64,000 nucleotides of DNA from NCBI GenBank assembly GCA_036250195.1, contig JAVHZZ010000003.1, positions 59,809,289-59,873,288 on the forward strand, given 5' to 3'. Numbering within the stretch: position 1 is the stretch's first letter; each line of letters begins with the position of its first letter. The stretch is from Mixophyes australis (taxonomy: Eukaryota > Chordata > Amphibia > Anura > Limnodynastidae). Positions 21,589-32,464 of this stretch are shown piece after piece. The position numbers were made by a program, and so were the translations under genes. The notes under the pieces are model-generated. The model did not search any database and was not told the origin of the DNA. It saw only the letters and a program-made list of their open reading frames with translations.

Positions 21589-21763
21589 CAGGGGCAGGCT
21601 GGGCTGGGGGACAGGGAGGCATCTGCCCCCAGGCCGTTCCCATAGTGGGCTACCTTTGGCTGGGTCACTGGGCCACCTGCACTTTTCTTCCTTTAAAATA
21701 TGACTAATAGACTGCTAAGTGGAGTCTTGCCCCTCCGGGCTAAAATGTGCCTGCCCTCCCTTG
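21589..21763. mobile_element. hAT-like MITE, probable
   Basis: Left end CAGGGGCAGGCTGGGCTGGG is close to that of the hAT element at 15243. The right end TGCCTGCCCTCCCTTG is partly complementary. Flanking octamers do not match, so boundaries are approximate. Confidence 0.45.
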
Positions 21764-22315
21764 GTATGCACCTATATAGTTTACATGTTTTGTTTTCACA
21801 TGGTAAAATGCTTGTAACCTGATTAAAAAATAGTTGGAATTCCAGAAGTTTTTGCCTATCTAAAACATTACATATTAATTAGTACACACAGTACACTCTT
21901 TTGGGTATTGCTGGTTTGTTTATTTTTTACAATCTTTGAATGGCAGAATAATGTCATGGCCATATCACACCCTGCAGTGAAAGATTTCTGTTGTCCAAAC
22001 AAAGCGTCTTCGAGCCATAAGTACAGCTGCAGCCTGCAGGCTAAACGGCGTGAAAGAGTTAAATTTATTGAGCAGAGAAAAACAGCGCGGGCGGCTGACG
22101 GCAACCATAGTAATAAGTGAAAGAGAGAGAGTGTATGCAAATGAGGTGTGTAGTAGGAGCAGGCGCTGTGCATGCTGGGCTGTGATCATGGTGGTGTACG
22201 AACAGGAAGGAGGCTGGAAAGCAGCCGGGAGCTCCAGATCTCCGTAGATCTGCTGGAGAGCACCACCAGGGATGGGTGGGTGGTGGTGAAGAGGACCGGG
22301 TCACCTGGGAGCTCC

Positions 22316-22324
22316 TTTATAAAG
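22316..22324 (+). promoter_or_regulatory. TATA-like box upstream of hs6st1
   Basis: TTTATAAAG about 230 nt upstream of the start codon. Many vertebrate broadly expressed genes lack a TATA box, so this is only a candidate core-promoter element. Confidence 0.3.
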
Positions 22325-22447
22325 ACGAGAGCTGACCGATCTGCCGCCGCCTTCTTGTTTCCCAGCCACCCTACTGCCTGCTGCATTGGCACTTTGTAGT
22401 CACGGTGTGCACTTTGGGTGAAGATCACACAGGTTACACTGATTCCT

Positions 22448-22461
22448 ACGTTCTAGAACGT
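22448..22461 (+). promoter_or_regulatory. 14-bp perfect palindrome ACGTTCTAGAACGT in the leader
   Basis: A self-complementary 14-mer with the heat-shock-element core TTCnnGAA, about 100 nt before the start codon. It could be a DNA-binding site or a hairpin-forming RNA element; no function is proven. Confidence 0.3.
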
Positions 22462-22538
22462 TGAGGATCTGCTGGATACATTGTATCTTCTGGACAACCC
22501 ACTAAAGAAGGGAGGACTTTTCCTGAAAACCCTGGGAG

Positions 22539-22577
22539 ATGGTGACATATGAAGTGTGTTGGAAGGACCATGGTTGA
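22539..22577 (+). promoter_or_regulatory. Short upstream ORF overlapping the hs6st1 start codons
   Basis: ATG at 22539 in good context (GAGATGG, purine at -3 and G at +4) opens a 12-codon frame in a different register. It ends at TGA 22575-22577, after both candidate hs6st1 start codons (22549 and 22570). Scanning ribosomes that start here could not reinitiate at the main starts, so the element could lower HS6ST1 output. This is a prediction from sequence and known scanning rules. Confidence 0.5.
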
Positions 22578-23060
22578 GAGGACCAGCAAATTTTTGCTGA
22601 TCTTAGCTGGCTCTGTGTTTTTTATGCTGATCTTGTACCAGTATGTGGGACCAGGGATGAATTTGGGATCTCCAAGTAGGTATTACCAAGAGGACCTAGA
22701 CCTCTTCCCCACCCCAGATCCTCACTATGTCAAGAAGTACTTTTTCCCAGTGAGGGATCTTGATCGATCCCTGACCTTTGATATGAAAGGGGACGATGTC
22801 ATTGTATTTCTGCACATCCAAAAGACTGGGGGTACAACTTTTGGACGGCACTTAGTGCAGAATGTGAGACTGGAGATGCCCTGTGACTGCAGACCGGGCC
22901 AGAAGAAGTGTACCTGCTACAGACCCAACAGGAAGGAGACTTGGTTATTTTCCCGTTTCTCCACTGGTTGGAGCTGTGGACTGCATGCAGACTGGACAGA
23001 ACTCACTAGCTGTGTTCCAGGGGTGCTGGATAAAAGGGAGACCTTAATGAAGATGAAAAG
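22549..23060 (+). CDS. hs6st1: Heparan-sulfate 6-O-sulfotransferase 1, exon 1 (N-terminal 170 codons plus 2 nt)
   Basis: HS6ST1 is a Golgi type II membrane enzyme. It moves sulfate from PAPS to the 6-O position of glucosamine in heparan sulfate, tuning FGF, VEGF and other heparan-dependent signals. Visible here: a short cytosolic N-terminus, a membrane anchor at about residues 14-33, a stem containing LDLFPTPDPHY, then FDMKGDDVIVFLHIQKTGG, whose QKTGGTTFGR (about 91-100) is the 5'-phosphosulfate-binding loop. A Cys-rich CDCRPGQKKCTCYRPNR follows, then GLHADWTEL (about 144-152), whose His146 is probably the catalytic base by comparison with the family. MVERTSKF and FMLILYQY match HS6ST1 rather than HS6ST2 or HS6ST3. 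The usual family protein is about 400 residues; the rest must be in exon 2 beyond the window. The first ATG (22549) has weak context. The second (22570, ACCATGG) is optimal, but GRTMVER is also present upstream of the human Met, so both starts are plausible. The exon ends in phase 2 at AAAAG|GTGGGT. Confidence 0.94.
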
Positions 23061-23066
23061 GTGGGT
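23061..23066 (+). other. Splice donor of hs6st1 intron 1
   Basis: GTGGGT follows AAAAG at the point where similarity to HS6ST1 stops (after DKRETLMKMK). The frame beyond (WVKAIYTR, stop) is unlike the family, which continues with KFYYITLLRDP. The position matches the single coding-exon junction known for vertebrate HS6ST1. Phase 2. Confidence 0.85.
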
Positions 23067-23170
23067 GAAAGCAATATACACACGTTAGTCAGTTATGATA
23101 AGGTCCAACCATGGTCTCTTAGTATAGTACACTATCTAAGTGACTATTGTACTTGAGTTACACTATGATC

Positions 23171-23238
23171 TAGCTGTTGTGGAACTACAATTCCCAACAT
23201 ACCTTGTCAATTGGAGGATTTGTAGTTCTTCAACAGCC
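23171..23238. mobile_element. Short fold-back element (AGCTGTTGTGGAACTACAA family)
   Basis: TAGCTGTTGTGGAACTACAA at the left and TTTGTAGTTCTTCAACAGC at the right form an imperfect inverted repeat with a small core. It belongs to the family at 12982-13054. Confidence 0.55.
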
Positions 23239-25004
23239 TGAGTGATACAGGTTGGTTATGTCTGATTTACATGCCTTGAGTAGAGCATTTTTAATATTTT
23301 AAATTTGTATTTGGTACTTCCCAGAATTAAAATCTAGATAATCCTAAAAATTGTTTGAAATATCACTGACATTTTGTTTTTGTTTTAAAACAAACACCTA
23401 TAAGAACAATTGTCTATCTCTAAGACCTTGACTATTGAGATCAAACAATACAAATATGACCATGAATGTCTCCTGTACTGTTTACTTTTACACGCTTATG
23501 CATAGTGTTTCTACTTTGTTTCTGCTGTATTTGAACTACCATCAGGTTTTTTTTTTTGGGGGGGGGAGGGGCTAAGGTATTCATATGGCCCCTTTAGAGG
23601 TCAGGAGAAAATGACCCTTCGTTCTTTGCCTGCTTCTGGCTTTTAACATGCTCAGAGAAATATGTTTGTTTCTTCCAAGTTGTTAGGATATGGCTGGTGA
23701 ATGAATTTGTCGTCTGACTTCTTTACTTGCAATATCTTAGTATTTGCTGATTATCCAAAATACTGTCTGTAATTGTATCTATGGTAGAAACCTTCACTAC
23801 CTTGCCCAGGCAAAAAATAATTGGACAAGGTTATTTTAAATCCTGGCAAAGTAGCTTCCATAGGAAAGACGTTTATTGATTTCTACAGAACACTTTATTG
23901 AATATATATATATATTTTTAAAAAATTTTTTATGGTTATGCCTAACACTGTAATAGCATATTACAGTGCTAAGCAGTTTGCTCTAAATACTCTTGCATAC
24001 AGCATCAAACTTACTGTCTATCCAGCATAGCAGAGAAATGATAAAAGTGAATTCCTGTACTGATCAAGGCATTATTGGAGTAGTGGATGGCTTTGTAATA
24101 TAAATTATAGCTGGTAGCTTGCTCAGTGGGTGATGTACTTACTATACACTACTTATTTTTAGTAGTTTATTATTCTTGCTTTGATGGATAAGAATATAGT
24201 TGATATAGTACCAGCTGCTACATTTGCCTGGTGTCACTGATATGTCTGTATAATTTATGGGCTTGGTGGGGTTTGTCAGGCACATGTTTATATAATGGCT
24301 ATAAGAGAAATCTTGATGAGAGTAATTATTTAAATAGTGTTCATGAGCAGAAATAACATGATAAAACATGTTTATGTTCTCTCTGTTTTTATTGTATTCT
24401 TTTTGTGGAAATGCCCCCAAGCTGTTTGCTTTGTGGCTCAAGGTGTGAGCTGCCACTAATTCACTTGTAAATTTTAAGCAATTTAAATGTAACCCTTCCC
24501 TAATTGAAATCCAGCAGTAAACAAACCCACCAGCCTCTAAAAGTAAATATTATCAGACTGTATGTGTTCCTTATGTAAAATAAGTAAACTCCATGTTTTA
24601 TAACTAGCATTTGGGTTAGGATAGGAAGAAAAGTCCAAATTAAGGACCAACAGTCTCTTCACACATAATATTTGTGGCATTGTTAGACTTATGTTGCATG
24701 GTTAGAATACACACTCGGCCCATTGATAATAACATTATTATTTGGGTCAGACCATTACATATGATTGTATGTAACCTATTTTCACTCAGACACCTTTTTG
24801 CTTTACTTTCAAGTTTAATAAAGATCTACTGGTTCTTAAAATCTGGTTTTAATGAGTTTGACCAGCTTATCAGCTTTTAGATTCCAAAGAAACTATTGCA
24901 AAATCTTGAAAATTTCCTGCACTGATTCAGCTGCTGGGAATGTGGTTTCTCTTTCAGTGTGAATCTGTCTCATGTGCTGACTTGGTTGTTTGGGGACCAG
25001 TATT
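23239..25004. other. Intronic AT-rich DNA, no gene seen
   Basis: Contains a T-run then G-run near 23548-23570 and an (AT)n tract near 23904-23917. Short open frames lack motifs. Confidence 0.3.
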
Positions 25005-25452
25005 AGGCTGGGTACACACTACAGAAAATTGTTAACAATATCGCAAGGGGCGGAAACTTTCTGTAAACGACTGAAAGTCCCGATCAGCATGCCGATTCAT
25101 GTGTACACACTATACACGTTTTACCTTCATATCTGTGCTCTTCATCTGTCATAACCATCGTCTAAAAGGATTGTGACTCTATAAACTTTGTGGAGATCTG
25201 TCTACACTGAGTGCATATGGCAGAATTGGAACAACATCGTTCCATTGTTTACAGAGATTTTTAGTCCGTTTATAAAATCAAATGATCTGATGTGCTTTGG
25301 GTTGATAAAACATGATGGTTGGAGAGTACACACTAATGCGATACTGGGCTGAACAGTTGTTTATCGTGTGTAAGGCTGGGTACACACTACAGGTTTTTCA
25401 ATGTGTGCAGCAAGAATATCACTGAATCGCAGTAGAATGAAATGTAAAGTAT
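25005..25452. mobile_element. Diverged Harbinger-like MITE copies (GGCTGGGTACACACTACAG)
   Basis: GGCTGGGTACACACTACAG begins at 25006 and again at 25374, both left-end sequences of the family at 38112 and 59165. The first copy is diverged and lacks a matching right end. The second is cut by the SINE at 25453. Confidence 0.5.
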
Positions 25453-25715
25453 GGGCAGCATAGTGGTTAGCATTGCTGTCTCACAGTGCTGGCGTCCTAG
25501 GTTTGATTTCTACCATGTCCCTATCTCTGTTGATTTTGTATGTATCTGTGCTTACGTGGGTTTCCTCCGGGTACTCACAATGCAAAAACATAATAAGTTG
25601 ATTGGCTTCCAGCAAAAATGGACCTGTGTATATATAAACTGTAAGCTTCAGCCAGGCAGGGACTGATGTGAATGATTCCATAAAATAGCGTGGCCTATAA
25701 AATAAATATATTATG
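25453..25715 (+). repeat. tRNA-like SINE, diverged
   Basis: GGGCAGCATAGTGGTTAGCA head, TACGTGGGTTTCCTCCGGGTACTC body, and TGTAAGCTTC...CAGGGACTGATGTGAATGA tail half as in the 17500 copy, with a shortened 3' end. Confidence 0.65.
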
Positions 25716-25867
25716 GTGATTTTCCACCTCTACCAATAGACATGTAGAAGCCTGCAACAAATGTTCAATATTATCCAGGCATGCTAGGACAATTGCAATC
25801 CATTCATTTTTAGAAGAATACTTGTTTAGAGAAATGTCTAGGACTTCTGAGTAGAATAAGGGACAAT

Positions 25868-26155
25868 GGGGGAATTCAGTTAGCCGCGAGGTGACGCTAT
25901 ATGTCTCTAGAATCTCCGCTCATTGTTCTTCGCACTCCATAGAGGTGCGAGGGAAAATGAGCGTAGGTTTCTACCATAATTGCCAGTTGAATCTCCCCCA
26001 TAGCGGCAGTTTTTACTAAAATCTCTGTTCATTTTCCCTTGCGCCCCACAGAGATGAGCGGGTAAAACGAGCGGAGATGTGTACCATATTAGCCGGCAAT
26101 GTCAGACTTTGAGGCGATGTCCGATGACACCTCGCTGCTAATTGAATTTCTCCCC
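25868..26155. mobile_element. MITE with GGGGGAATTCAGTTAGC / GCTAATTGAATTTCTCCCC ends
   Basis: Inverted termini enclose two related inner blocks (GAAAATGAGCG, ATGAGCGGGTAAAACGAGCGG). No transposase. It resembles the palindromic MITE at 12343 in its GGGG..ATTCA..TTAGC end. Confidence 0.55.
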
Positions 26156-26333
26156 AATATTTACTTTACATTATTTAACTTTGGATTTCTATAAATTCAC
26201 AAAAATAAAAGTAAAACTGATGTATAAAATGGGAGCCCCCTCCCTCCCCCCCCCCCTCCCATCCTAACATTATTCACTGCAGCAGATGTATTAGGATGAG
26301 AATAATCCTGACAATATCCTTTATTTATTGTAT

Positions 26334-26359
26334 TTGACATTATCCAAGAATAATGTCAA
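26334..26359. repeat. Perfect inverted repeat TTGACATTAT / ATAATGTCAA
   Basis: Two perfect 10-bp arms (26334-26343 and 26350-26359) separated by 6 nt. No surrounding repeat family was recognised. Confidence 0.6.
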
Positions 26360-26559
26360 CTAAAATAATGTGATTATCTGGACGGTGTCGGCACGGACCA
26401 TATTTCTGACCTTTCTTCATGACGCACATTTTTCCTTGTCTAACAGCATGTTGTATAGAAGGTACGTATTGTGTTACACTGCTTCTAGATGTATTGTCAG
26501 CACATTTGATCTGTGCACCGTGCCCAGGGCTCTGGTGAGGAGGAAGTGTGCTCCAAGAC

Positions 26560-26770
26560 CTTGTTCAGGCTGAGCTGTATGATAGAGGTGAGAGCCGTCC
26601 CCAGCGCTCATTCATTAGCAGGGCTGTAATAACAGAATAAGCCGCTCTCCCGAGAGGACGCAGCATAAAACTACAAGCATGAAATAGCATCTTTCTCTGG
26701 AGCTGGGACGGCTAAATATATTCCAGAGAAATGATCAATGATCTGTGTGCAGCAGAAATGTCTGTCTACC
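26560..26770. other. Repeat-free intronic stretch, candidate conserved element
   Basis: Balanced composition, TAAT-type motifs (CATTCATTAGCAGGGCTGTAATAACAG), no repeat signature. A candidate for vertebrate conserved non-coding DNA; inference only. Confidence 0.25.
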
Positions 26771-27008
26771 TCTGAAGTCATCATGTACCTATCTGTTCCT
26801 TTTTTCATACAACCATACAAGCTTTCCTATATTAGTAATCTAATAAGTGTTCTACATACAGATGCTCATCATATAGCCTCATAGCTTCTCGTTTATAAAA
26901 CAAGCCATTATTCTATAATTAACAGTTTTAGATTCCTTTCCACTGGCGTTTAATCTTTTTATATTTTTTTAAACCATGTGGATGGGATTGTTTCAATGAC
27001 CTAATACA

Positions 27009-27485
<477 letters not shown>

Positions 27486-28623
27486 TAGCATTTGCGCTTG
27501 TGAGCAGGGATGTTTGGCTTGTGGCTCTGATTTGTGAATGTTATCTACTTGCGTTCTTCTGCACGTGAGCGTACGGTATGGTGGTCCTCCATTGACCACC
27601 CTAACACCTTGCTGCAAGCGCTCTTTACCGCAGCATGTCACACGCGATCATGTTTGACATGCGGTGTCACTGGTGTATAACGCAATGCCAATAAATAATG
27701 GGACTCAGGCACTTGCAGAATACTACTTTTACCCCATGACACGTGGCTAGGTTTTGTACAGCAAAAAAACACAAACCAAACCAAGATGTTCATAAGTTGG
27801 CTTTCCAAATTCAAACATCACTCTTTTATTTTATGTCTTTTTCCTATTGATTTTGTGTACTCTACTGAATCTCTTACCAAGTGCATTGCTCTATTTATAG
27901 TTTTTTACTTCTTCACCAAAGCCCTTTATATTATAAAGACAGATGTTTATTTACACTGTGGATCACACACAACTGTTCTGTTGATACAATTGTACCCTAT
28001 GTGCAAATGTTTTATTTATTGGGTGCAAAAACAAACTTCTCTGCCTAAATGATGTCACGTTTTTGTTATGCAACACACAGAACGGAGTCCAACTGATAAA
28101 ACAATACATTTAATAAAAGTTGTAAGAGAGCGTGTACCAATCAGATAGTTATGTTGTGGCCTTCACAGTAATGTGTAACGGAATAATGCTAGAAAACAAA
28201 ATATTGTATAAAAATACACTACATTCACAGCTTCACACTCTTCTTGAACAGCTTTGTGGAGAACTAGAAAGTTTTACCTTTGTTCGAATATCAGAGCAAC
28301 TCTGTTTACTCAGTCATTTAGCATTGCTCACTGCATTCTGCCAGTTTTCTGTGAAAGTCTGTCTCCCATCCTTAATCAATGACTTTAATTTATAAACTCC
28401 AGCATATAGTACAACAGATTGTATTTATCTCCCACACTTGGTCAAGTATTGCACATTATATAATAGACCATAATAGATAGCATTTTCATAACTAATATTT
28501 TAATACTTAATACTTGGAGAACATCATTGCCGCTTCCAGTCTCCAAACACTGATGTAAGTCAATATAAAACACTCATTTATCACGTTCTCATGTATTAGT
28601 AGATGTTCTTTAACTGAGTTCTA
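27486..28623. other. Intronic DNA with one dispersed-repeat copy
   Basis: 27540-27700 (ACCGCAGCATGTCA...ATGCGGTGTCACTGGTGTATAACGC) matches 47270-47345 in kind (CACCGCATGTCA...TGCAGTATCACTGGTGTTTCAC), so both belong to one dispersed family. The rest shows no gene. Confidence 0.4.
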
Positions 28624-28790
28624 GGGGGTAAATGTATCAAGCTGAGAGTTTTCCAGCGGGTTTGAAAAGTGGAGATGTTGCCTATAGCAACCAATCAGAT
28701 TCTAGTTATTTTGTAGAATCTACTATAGCTAGAATCTGATTGGTTTTTCAAACCTGCTGGAAAACTCTCAGCTTGATACATTTACCGCCT
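28624..28790. mobile_element. Palindromic MITE (GGGGTAAATGTATCAAGCTG family), copy 1
   Basis: A nearly full-length fold-back: the left half (TATCAAGCTGAGAGTTTTCC...CAATCAGATTCTAG) is mirrored by the right half (CTAGAATCTGATTGG...GGAAAACTCTCAGCTTGATA). Related copies lie at 54260-54438 and 57366-57534. Confidence 0.8.
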
Positions 28791-28849
28791 GGAGTTGAGT
28801 TCTACTTTAGGTCCCATCAATGCCTCAGACCTACAATGTACCATGTATA

Positions 28850-29110
28850 CATAAGCCATACCTCTCAACATGTGTGAATTTGGAGTCAGGACTCTGTGCA
28901 ATGTGTGTGAAGGGGGGCTTGGCTGTGCCTCACAGGGCGTGCTACGTCACTGCGGAATCACTGGAAGACCTGCAGACCCCTTCCTATACCCCCACACTTG
29001 CTGCTGGTAGAAGCGGCATAGGAGGGGGATCACTCTGGGGGGTATATATTCCAATTGTCCTCGACTCTGTAGGACATTCCCCACAAATCAGGACTTTCCC
29101 ACCAATGTTG
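28850..29110. repeat. Dispersed repeat fragment (CATACCTCTCAACATG start)
   Basis: CATACCTCTCAACATG, GCGTGCTACGTCAC and ACAAATCAGGACTTTCCC are landmarks of a family related to the CATACTTGCCAACTTT elements at 52656 and 61123. A 131-codon open frame overlaps it but has no protein motif and is rejected. Confidence 0.4.
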
Positions 29111-29223
29111 TTTATTATGGTTTTGGTTTTTTTGCATAAAATAACCGCATCTTTAAGTATCCTAGTTATTACTGGGGGATCGGCGATATCTGCTGTGGCC
29201 CCACTGTTATCGTAGGCAATTGC

Positions 29224-29249
29224 AGTCCCTGTAGGTTTCTACAGGGACT
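29224..29249. repeat. Perfect 11-bp hairpin AGTCCCTGTAG / CTACAGGGACT
   Basis: Arms 29224-29234 and 29239-29249 with a GTTT loop. Short, but fully paired. Confidence 0.6.
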
Positions 29250-29350
29250 ATTTCTCGTGATTTACCAAGTTCTGAAAATTAAAGATGTGTCAAGTGTGAT
29301 CGTAGACTCTAAAAGGCCATTGTTATTCATTGACTCATGGTATGAATTTT

Positions 29351-29600
29351 TCTTAAAAGGTTTTTATTGGGTTTTTAAGAGAACGTGAAACAAACACAGC
29401 AGTAATTACTGGTTACAATTCAAGAAGTAAAAGAAAATGAACAATCAACACTGCCAACAAACAATCAAGAAAAATAACAATAAATGTATAAACACACCAT
29501 ATAATGCAAAGTGCTTATGACAAAGACAACTAGAGGGGAAGGAGGGGGGGACGAATAGGAGGGGGAGAGCGGAGACAAGTCTAGAGACATTCAGATTATA
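29351..29600 (-). mobile_element. LINE 3' end (probably L1-type), minus strand
   Basis: Read on minus, the segment ends CGTTCTCTTAAAAACCCAATAAAAACC. It has an AATAAA polyadenylation signal near the 3' terminus and no coding frame, as expected for a truncated LINE 3' UTR. The clade is a guess. Confidence 0.35.
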
Positions 29601-29811
29601 GGGTGAGTACCTTTTGGGTATAAATATCCTTTTTTAATACAAAAGCCTTGTCTTGTTCTTATGACTGTTCACAATAAATATGTATTTTCTTTCCATCCGT
29701 CAAACATTGACGCATTAAAGCCAAGATACAGTATGTACCCTGTTGCACAGAATGTTATTCTTTATTGCTAGGATTGATTTATTATAGCTGTTAACCTTTA
29801 CCACAAGTTTA

Positions 29812-29816
<5 letters not shown>

Positions 29817-29898
<82 letters not shown>

Positions 29899-29925
29899 TA
29901 CACACACACACATACACACACACAC
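29817..29925. repeat. (TA)n(CA)n compound microsatellite
   Basis: About 64 bp of TA followed by about 45 bp of CA with TACA interruptions. Confidence 0.95.
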
Positions 29926-29959
29926 GTTAACCTGTGCATGATACTCATGCATTCTAGTC

Positions 29960-30465
29960 AAATCAAGCTACTTAAGGTCTTAAAAAGGTTCTTGTCATGC
30001 ATTTGGGCCTAGCCCAGGCCTCCTCAGGGGAAGAGCGTTACTTCCCGACGCAAGCGCCCTTTTTAATGTGTGTTCATGAGGTAAAATTACCTCACGAAAA
30101 TGAGTTTGACCCCTCAACTCGTAAATTTAGCCTTTACTACCCCTCCCACGGGGGCAAGGGGGGATGATGGAAGTTAACTGACTTCACTATTCTAATTTTT
30201 TTGGTCAAATAATGTCCGTATACCAAATTTCAGGTCAATTGGATGAGCCCTTTATGAGAAAATAGTTTTTTCCACACACACACACACACACACTCACACT
30301 CACACTCACACTCACACTAACACACGCCTCTAGTATTTTACTTTTATATAAGAATTTAGTAGGTCGGTGTATAACTCCGCCCAGCAGGTGGCGCTGCAGC
30401 TTGTTTTGTTTTTTTCCACACACAGACTAACACACGCCGCTAGGCTTATATATATTAGAGATAGA
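29960..30465. mobile_element. LINE- or Penelope-like 3' segment with CACACT repeats
   Basis: Contains GTCCGTATACCAAATTTCAGG and CAATTGGATGAGCCC, phrases I associate with 3' ends of RTE or Penelope-type retroelements. A CA/CACACT tandem tract (30274-30318) and two copies of ACTAACACACGCC..CTAG (near 30316-30333 and 30427-30444) follow. No coding frame. The class is uncertain. Confidence 0.35.
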
Positions 30466-32188
30466 TATATAATAAACAACTTGTATTTTGTGAGAGTACA
30501 GTGTTTTTTGGTTTGTTTTTTCTTTCTACTGTTTGGAATAGTTATAAATCCTATTTATAAATATCTATTTTGTTTGTGTATATATGACACTCCCAAATAA
30601 ACCTTTTGGCTTCTTGTTCTTGTTTAACCAAGCTGAGAGAAGTACTCATGTCAATGAGTAACAATATACCAGAGAAGGTTATTTATTTGATCTTGTTCTA
30701 GAGTATTGTTCTTCTGTTTATCTGAGATACCATAATATGTGGGTAACTGTATAATGTACTTTTATATCTGACAGTCATGGGACCTCAAAGCATCCCCCCA
30801 CCCCATTTTCCCAGAAAGGAAAAAATACCTTATGGTTTGTAAAAGTGTCAACCAGTATAAGTCTTTGTGGTATTTCCACACAATTGTGGATGTCTGAAAT
30901 CTTGCTGCTCAATAGGAATAACTGTTTTTCCTTTTTTCTATGCTCAGTGATTGACATGTGGCCAACTGTACATATATTGGGATAGCGTGTTTATGATGTG
31001 AATGTGATTTTATGCAACAGATATGCGAGTGTGTGGTTTTACTTATTTATCTAAATGGTTTTTTTTTACATCAATTAAAACTTTTCCAGTGTGTTGGTCT
31101 AGCGTTGTATGTTTTACGTTATTATAATAATAATAAGTCTTAAGTAGTGTTTTAACAGACCTTAAATCCGCAAGCGACCACTTGTCCTATTTGCAGACTT
31201 CCCTGTAAAACTTCTGCCGCACACAGATGGATACAGCTCTCCTCCTAGCTCTTCTGACTCTTCCTAATGCAGAGACTTGAGTGCACTTACAACAATTCCG
31301 CTTACTATACAAACCCTGGGAATGGTTTCACTTGCTGGGATGGCTCCCTTGTGTCTATATCGGTGCACGTTCAGCAGGATTTTAGTGTTGGGCTGCATGG
31401 TTTCCCCATTGGCTGAGTAAGTATAAGGAAAGCTCTGACTGAACAGATATACACCATATTTCCAAAGGAAGAAAGGTTACCATTGAGGGTTAAATGTCAG
31501 ATATTCTAAAAATGTTAATAGAAATAACCTTGATTGTGAATTTTAGGTAAGCTCAGCTGAAAGTTCTTTAAACTCTATCTAGCGTCTTCCTACAGTAGTA
31601 CTCGGTGTTACTTAGAAGGACCTAATCTGTAGGTCTTAGAAGATACCATGCCGTTGGTGATGTGGCCAGTTATTTGGTATAACCATGTGCTGATTAGGAT
31701 ACTCTGTGTTTACAAGACCATTTACTCCATTCTGAAGATAGATTAGAAAAAGACCCTACAATAGATCAAAGGAATGGAAGATTAAATGACTGAGTCCTAA
31801 AAAATATATATTTACAATTGTGCTAATGGTAAACTCTGGGTACTTTAGCAGTCCTCTCACCTCTTGGGAATCTTGTCCCCCTGGCTCTGTTGTGGCCACT
31901 CTTCTGAATGTATCTTCCCATCTTCCTCTCCCAACTCGGCACCGTAGCCACCTGGTGATGTTGACGCTTGGTTCTCTTGCAGGAAATAAGAGCGTTCATT
32001 ATTGACTTATACTGTACTTTGTGGGTAGCGCCGACTTTATAACACCTTTTTTAGGTGCAATCTTATTTGAACAATCTATTGTTATCACCACATAAATCTG
32101 TAAAAAAAAAAAACAAAACATTATTTTTCTTAAGAACCAGAAAATAATCTATTTGTTAGACTTTTTTCTAAGGTAAAGAAAATAATAC
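30466..32188. other. Intronic DNA, no gene seen
   Basis: A strong acceptor-like tract (GGTTCTCTTGCAG|GAAATAAG) ends near 31983, but no matching exon or donor was recognised. The rest is AT-rich without repeats that I can name. Confidence 0.3.
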
Positions 32189-32464
32189 TCAACAGTCAAT
32201 TGGGGTAATTAACATGTATTCTAAATTATTTATATGGAACATATCTAAGAGCATTGAAGCTTTTACTATTGTTTTCCACAGTTTTGTTCTTGTTGGAACC
32301 ATGTTTTTATTCCGTATAGTAGAAAAATAATCATCTATGCAAAGATTTCTTTTTCCATCTTGGGGCCCCAAAACATGGGCCATTAATATGCGTTCCCAAA
32401 AATGATCTGGTTTATTTTTTTTTAATTGGATCAATGCCTGGCATGATGGTTGTTTTGGGACCAC
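32189..32464 (-). pseudogene. Tc1/mariner transposase remnant (decayed)
   Basis: The 91-codon minus-strand frame contains KPDHFWERIL, GPQDGKR and RNKNMVPT. In spacing and wording these resemble the central part of Tc1-like transposases (the W..ILWSDE catalytic block, the FG..D..YVWR block and the KNT.PTVKHGG block). The WSDE catalytic motif itself is destroyed (LMAH), so it is inactive. It is a partial copy without recognised terminal repeats. Similarity is by eye and moderate. Confidence 0.45.

Larger units (their letters stand above)
22100..22548 (+). other. hs6st1: hs6st1 proximal promoter and 5' leader
   Basis: Sequence upstream of the hs6st1 start is richer in G, C and CpG than the surrounding DNA. 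A TATA-like TTTATAAAG occurs at 22316-22324, which would place transcription start near 22345-22355. If start sites lie further upstream, a 75-codon upstream frame (22172-22399) would be in the leader. An in-frame TGA at 22543-22545 lies two codons before the first ATG, so the protein cannot extend further 5'. The transcript start itself is not visible from sequence. Confidence 0.5.

Noticed and set aside
23061..23088. Extension of the HS6ST1 frame to the stop after WVKAIYTR
   Set aside because: Sequence departs from the family exactly at AAG|GTGGGT, a splice donor, so this is intron read-through.
28820..29215. 131-codon + frame
   Set aside because: Overlaps a dispersed repeat and has no recognisable motif.
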